Assembly (NCBI GenBank): GCA_016841725.1
Contig: JAENYP010000007.1
Location: forward strand, 62,001 to 126,000
Direction: 5' to 3'
DNA from: Thermincola carboxydiphila
Lineage (GTDB): Bacteria > Bacillota > Thermincolia > Thermincolales > UBA2595
Length of the DNA stretch: 64,000 nt
In this document: in pieces, positions 59,795-64,000 of the stretch
How positions within the stretch are numbered: position 1 is the first letter of the stretch
How the letters are laid out: each line of letters starts with the position of its first letter
Made by a program: the position numbers and the translations under genes
The notes under the pieces: model-generated
What the model saw: only the letters and a program-made list of their open reading frames with translations
Databases searched by the model: none
Told to the model about the DNA's origin: nothing

Positions 59795-62700
59795 TAGCCA
59801 GCCCTCCTTACATCGACCAAGAAGGCCTTATATTCAGGAATCATTGTATTACCGTCACCGATATGAGGAGTGAGTTTATTGGCAGTCTCGCCTGTGGCAA
59901 TCCCCTTAAACCCATAGTGCCACGGCAGTCCCACCTGGTGGACCGTGCGCCCGCCCAGATCAAAGGCCTCAAAACGCTTGGTAACCATAGCATAACACTT
60001 TATTTCACCCCGGGCAGATTTCACGAACACCATGTCACCATTGTTAATTCCCTTTTCATTGGCCAGGTCTTCGCCGATTTCCACAAACATGTCAGGGAAA
60101 AGCTCTGCCAGCCATGGTACATTTCTGGTCATAGCGCCTGCCTGCCAGTGCTCGGAAAGCCGGTAAGTTGTGGCCACTATCGGGAATTTATCAGGAGTAC
60201 CCATTTCTTCGGGACGCCACACCTTAACAACAGGGTTAAGCAGTTGTCCTGAAAAAGGGTTTTTATCCAGAGGGGTATCCCATGGTTCATAATGTTCCGG
60301 GAGGGGCCCTTCTTTCATGGCGTTTGTTCCAAAAATGCCTCCAAGGCCTTCGGGTCTCATGATAAACGGGTTGCAGCCCCCTGGACTTGTAGGGGCAAGA
60401 GTACCATTAAAGTCAGGCACATCTTCACCAAGCCACTTGCTCTGGAAGGAATCCCACCAGATAACTGCCTTATCGGCAACCCAAGGGCTGCCAGTTAAGT
60501 CGGCAGAGCACCTGTTATAGATAATCCGCCTGTTGGCCGGCCAGGAAAAGGACCAGTTCAGGTAGGTCCCGATTTTTGATTTATCCTTGTTATCTCTTCT
60601 TTGGGTGAGATTCTTGCCTTCTTCCGGATACATCCCGGACATGATCCAGTTTCCGGAACATGTGGAACCGTCATCCTTCAGTTTGGCAAATCCGGGAACC
60701 AGTTTTCCTGTGGTGGTATCATAACCGTTAATTTCACGGGACACCTTATCTATATCACAGGCGCCCTGACCATAATCCCAGAGGAGGTCACGGATTGGTG
60801 CGTCTTCGGGCTTAGCTGAACCTGCATAGAGCTTTTTCAACACATTGCCCAGTTCATTAATGATATCAAGGTCAGCCTTCGATTCACCTGCCGGTTCGAC
60901 ACCCTTCCACCGCCACTGAATCCAACGCCCGCTGTTTGAGACAGTGCCTTCCTTCTCATAGGAAGCACATGCCGGCAGGAGGAACACCTCAGTTTTGATT
61001 GCAGCCGGGTTGGCCCCGGGACGATTCCAGAAGGCTGCAGTCTCAGTCTCCCAGAGGTCCACCCCAACCATCCAGTCCAGGTTCTCCAGGGCTTTGGCCT
61101 CCAGGTCTGAATTGGGTCCGCCCACCACCGGGTTCTGTCCAAAGGCAAACAACCCCTTCAGATCACCTTTGGCAGCAGCCTCAAACAGCGCTATGTGTGA
61201 GTAGTTTTTGGCTGCATTCAATTTAGGCAGGTAATGGTAAGCAAATTCATTATCCTTACTAGCAGCACTGCCCCAGAAAGCTTTAAGCATACTTACCATA
61301 AACTTGGGCTTATTGGACCAGTAACCGGTTTTGGGGGTTTCCTTATCCAGGTATGCCTGGAGTGTTGCATGTTCTGGTTTGGCTGCAGGTGTGCCGATAT
61401 ATCCCGGCAGGATATGAAACAACAGAGCCATATCAGTGGAACCCTGAACATTGGATTCACCACGCATGGCATTGACCCCGCCGCCGGGTCTCCCGATATT
61501 GCCCAGGAGAAGCTGCAGCATTGCATAGGAGCGAACATTCTGTGACCCCACGGTATGCTGGGTTGTCCCCATCGCATACATAACAGTCATAGTCTTATCC
61601 TTGGCCGCCGTTGCAGCTACATTTTCCAGGACCTTTTTGTAAACATCCCTGGGTGTGCCGGTTACTTTGCAAACTGTGTCAATATCGTACCGCTCATAGT
61701 GCTTTTTCATCAGGTTAAGCACACAGAAAGGATTGGCTAAAGTCATATCCTTTAAGGGTTTGCCTTCAGAATCGGTCTGGTATTTCCAGGTATCAACAGT
61801 GTAACTCCGCTTTTCCGGGTTATATCCGCTGAAGAGACCGTCTTCGAATTTATAACCGGGATTAATGAGCAGCGGAGCATTAGTATAATTAAGGACATAT
61901 TCCTTATGATACAGTCCATTCTGCAGGATGTGATTAAATATCCCGCCTATGAAGGCTATGTCAGTGCCTGAGCGTAACTTGGCATAAATATCTGCCTTGG
62001 CCGATGTCCTGGTAAACCGCGGGTCTACATGGATAATTTGGGCGCCCCTGTCCTCTTTGGCCTTGTTAAGCCACTTGAATGAAATGGGGTGGTTTTCTGC
62101 AGGGTTTGCTCCAATAATCAGGGCGAGATCTGTGTTTTTCAAATCAATCCAGTGGTTTGTCATTGCCCCTCTTCCAAATGATGGCGCCAGACCGGCAACC
62201 GTGGAAGAGTGTCAGATACGCGCCTGGTGTTCAATAAATACCAGGCCCATTCCTCTCATGAGTTTTTGCAGCAGATAGCATTCTTCATTGTCCAGAGCGG
62301 CGCCGCCCAGGCACCCTATAGCCTCAGTCCGGTTAACAGCTATATCAAGAGCTTGTCCGGTCTTGGAATCAGTCACTGTATCCCTGACTGTAAAGTTTGC
62401 ATCCCTGGTGCCTTTTGCTTTTTCAGCAATCTTTTCAATCATCCATTCCCAGTCTTTTTCTTCCCATTTGTCACTACCGGGAGCCCTGTAAAGGGGCTTT
62501 TTCAGCCTTCTCTCATTTTCATGCAGCTGATAAACAGCTGCTCCCTTACTGCAGAGTGAGCCCTGATTAATTGGATGGTCAGGGTCTCCTTCGGTATTAA
62601 CCAGCTTACCGTTTTCGTTGTAAACCAAAATACCGCAGCCAACACTGCAGTACGGGCAAATTGTAGGGGTCGCCTTGGCCGACTTGATTTTCAACCCCTG

Positions 62701-62805
62701 TACCTGGGCAGAAGCCTGTGAGAGGTCGAAACCCAGATCTGCCAGCATAACTGATAATGTGGTAGCGCCGGATAATTTGAGAAAGCTTCTTCGTGAAATC
62801 TGCAA
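59794..62805 (-). CDS. fdhA: Formate dehydrogenase catalytic subunit FdhA, selenocysteine-containing
   Basis: A 1003-residue molybdopterin oxidoreductase with one in-frame UGA (62212-62214) read as selenocysteine at residue 198. The context EHQARI-Sec-HSSTVAGLAPSFGRGAMTNHW is the Sec-FdhA hallmark. A Tat signal (SRRSFLKLSG) is at the N-terminus, followed by the [4Fe-4S] motif CPYCSVGCG...GSLCSKGA. The Mo/W bis-MGD domains follow. It oxidises formate to CO2, or reduces CO2. Gene finders split it at the UGA; the frame is the same on both sides. Operon order fdhA-fdhB-nrfD-fdhE-tatA. Confidence 0.95.
62183..62200 (-). promoter_or_regulatory. SECIS element of fdhA
   Basis: Minus-strand GGTTGCCGGTCTGGCGCC folds as GGT, bulged T, GCC, loop GGTCT, GGC, GCC, about 11 nt after the UGA. 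The bulged U and GGUCU loop match the SECIS of E. coli fdhF, which binds SelB. Confidence 0.85.
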
Positions 62806-63227
62806 GTGAAATAATCCTCCTTCCGAATCATTAGTTTTTTGATAAAGTGTTCTGTTAATCTACCTGAGTCATTCACCTCCCGGAAATGCACTGAAACCTA
62901 ATACACTCTATATGCAAATTTGATGCCAGCCGAATTTTGTCACATTCTGCCGCCAAATGAACACAAAGTATGCATCATGTTTTTTTTAGCATAACGTGAC
63001 AAGTCCTAATTTACGTGGGCTTATCAGTTTTTGACAAGATATGCATATTTTCTTTACATGTAAGATTTTGCTTACAGCTAATTTCCGTGACTTGTGATGG
63101 TGAATACACGTATGGAAAAGATATCTTTATTGCAACAAAATAAAATGACAGGATAAATATCCTGTCACAGGTTCATTCAAATAATTTAATTCAATATATA
63201 ATTCAGGGGCATCCTATCGAGTCCCGT
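62806..63227. other. Intergenic region upstream of fdhA
   Basis: About 420 bases without a gene. It likely holds the fdhA promoter; TTGTCA-like boxes occur on the minus strand, and TTACATGTAA (63054-63063) is a palindrome. I cannot name a regulator from these. A terminator (63137-63167) belongs to the upstream small membrane gene. Confidence 0.4.
63137..63167 (-). terminator. Terminator after the 59-residue membrane protein
   Basis: Minus-strand TGACAGGATATTTATCCTGTCA hairpin followed by TTTTATTTTG. Confidence 0.85.
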
Positions 63228-63407
63228 TTAGCTGCATTCCGGCCAATGGCTCCACCGGCTAGGATCGTCAGGCTCGCTTTCAAATTTGGCAATAACCTCT
63301 TTTTTGTCATAGTGTCCCAGTGATAACACAATCCCCAATAAAGTCAGCAGACTGGCTCCAATCAAGATAATTATCACAATCGCAAGAACTGAGGATACCA
63401 TACTCAT
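63228..63407 (-). CDS. Small single-pass membrane protein (59 residues)
   Basis: ATG 63407 after GGGAGGGAAGGCC. One helix (SVLAIVIIILIGASLLTLLGIVLSL), then a hydrophilic tail ending DDPSRWSHWPECS with a C-terminal Cys. It is upstream of the fdh operon on the same strand, with its own terminator. Function unknown; too short to be called routinely. Confidence 0.65.
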   Translation of the reverse strand: MSMVSSVLAIVIIILIGASLLTLLGIVLSLGHYDKKEVIAKFESEPDDPSRWSHWPECS

Positions 63408-63671
63408 GGCCTTCCCTCCCTTTTCATGATAGGGGGTTTAAAAAACTCTTATCGACCTTTTACCTAATACTACTGTATCACTACGAGAGTAGTTTTTCTA
63501 TTGTTTGGGGACGAAACAGCAAAATTGCCCACTGAATGGAATTTATAGGGGATTGAACAGTTGCCTGTAATCAGCAGAATGGGAACCGCTTCACAAACTC
63601 CGGAGTAATAAAAGACTTGCCTCGTGGTTAAAATAAAGAGACTTGTGTTAGACAAGAGGAGGGACAGCGGT

Positions 63672-64000
63672 TTGCTGATTGTTCTTGTTCGCACCCTGAT
63701 ACTTTATGTCTTTGTAGTTATGGCCATGCGCATCATGGGCAAGAGACAGATCGGCCAGCTTCAGCCCTTTGAACTGGTAGTCACCCTAATGCTGTCGGAA
63801 TTGGCCGCAATACCTATGGAGAGTCCGGGCATACCCTTAATAAACGGCATTACCCCGATTCTGACACTTATTGCCGCTCAGGTTATCCTGTCCTATATTT
63901 CTTTAAAGAGTGACCGGGCCAGGGGTTTTATATGCGGCACACCCAGTGTCCTCATCGAAAACGGAAAAATCGTCGAATCTGAGCTCAAGCGGCTGAGGTA
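63672..64000 (+). CDS. DUF421/YetF family membrane protein, partial
   Basis: The first ~109 residues of a YetF-type protein: RTLILYVFVVMAMRIMGKRQIGQLQPFELVVTLMLSELAAIPMESPGIPL, two or three helices, then the start of the cytoplasmic domain (GFICGTPSVLIENGKIVESELKRLR). TTG start after GAGGAGGGAC. Runs off the right edge. Function of the family is unclear; found in sporulating Firmicutes. Confidence 0.9.
   Translation, partial: MLIVLVRTLILYVFVVMAMRIMGKRQIGQLQPFELVVTLMLSELAAIPMESPGIPLINGITPILTLIAAQVILSYISLKSDRARGFICGTPSVLIENGKIVESELKRLR

Overview
The window looks like chromosome from an anaerobic, Gram-positive-type (Firmicutes) bacterium, probably of the Peptococcaceae/Desulfotomaculum-like clostridia. 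The reasons are strong AGGAGG ribosome-binding sites, frequent TTG/GTG starts, an SLH-domain protein, a YkvI-type membrane protein, a DUF421/YetF gene, a VanW/YoaR protein, a long KamA-family radical SAM protein, a selenocysteine formate dehydrogenase, and no LPS or outer-membrane genes. The taxonomic placement is inference.

Layout. 1-1.6 kb: the 5' end of a large secreted DNRLRE/Rhs-type protein on the minus strand, behind a cyclic-di-GMP-I riboswitch with a terminator and a 311-nt hairpin. 2-4 kb: tatA, a cytochrome b and a Tat-exported four-cluster Fe-S protein without a catalytic subunit, with two CsoR/CstR-like operators. 4.4-7.1 kb: a sodium:solute symporter with a DUF4212 small subunit and a 51-residue coupled membrane protein. 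7.3-15.7 kb: methyltransferase, 6-phosphofructokinase, CBS protein, ClC channel, KamA-like enzyme, TrmL and a PhoU-like protein. 15.9-21.1 kb: aconitase, then a CBS/DUF294 regulator and a DnaQ-type exonuclease. 21-28.8 kb: DUF503, VanW, PRC-barrel, a Glu-rich membrane protein, a decayed membrane gene, glycogen synthase and an SLH protein. 28.8-34.8 kb: NIF3-like, TtcA-like, a second glycogen synthase overlapping galT, and nth. 35.4-38.2 kb: a redox locus with ferredoxin, a previously split selenoprotein (HMA domain with a CxxU motif), a NapH-like polyferredoxin and an aldo/keto reductase-ferredoxin fusion. 38-54 kb: thioesterases, patatin, MBL hydrolase, a polyprenyl-sugar-type operon (GT2, DUF2304, EamA), a GGEEF/HD-GYP enzyme with a PstS-like lipoprotein, nitrilase, YkvI and an aminotransferase. 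54.2-56.8 kb: an AT-rich island with an amber-interrupted gene and two unknown exported/membrane proteins. 57-62.8 kb: a formate dehydrogenase operon (fdhA with in-frame UGA, fdhB, an NrfD-type anchor, fdhE, tatA). The right edge holds a partial DUF421 gene.

How the genes work together. Respiration and Tat export dominate: two tatA genes, two Fe-S electron-transfer modules and a selenium-dependent formate dehydrogenase. Cyclic-di-GMP appears both as an enzyme (GGEEF/HD-GYP) and as a riboswitch. Storage carbohydrate is served by two glycogen synthases, GalT and a phosphofructokinase with mixed phosphoryl-donor signature.

Most interesting observations. (1) An HMA-domain selenoprotein at 35711-36307, whose UGA completes a CGGU metal/redox motif. 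(2) A family of three ~120-nt intergenic hairpins (4188-4313, 18131-18250, 56903-57020) whose helices differ in sequence but stay paired while internal-loop sequences are conserved. (3) A second, longer hairpin family (1146-1456, 17865-18008), one member of which lies between the c-di-GMP riboswitch and its gene.
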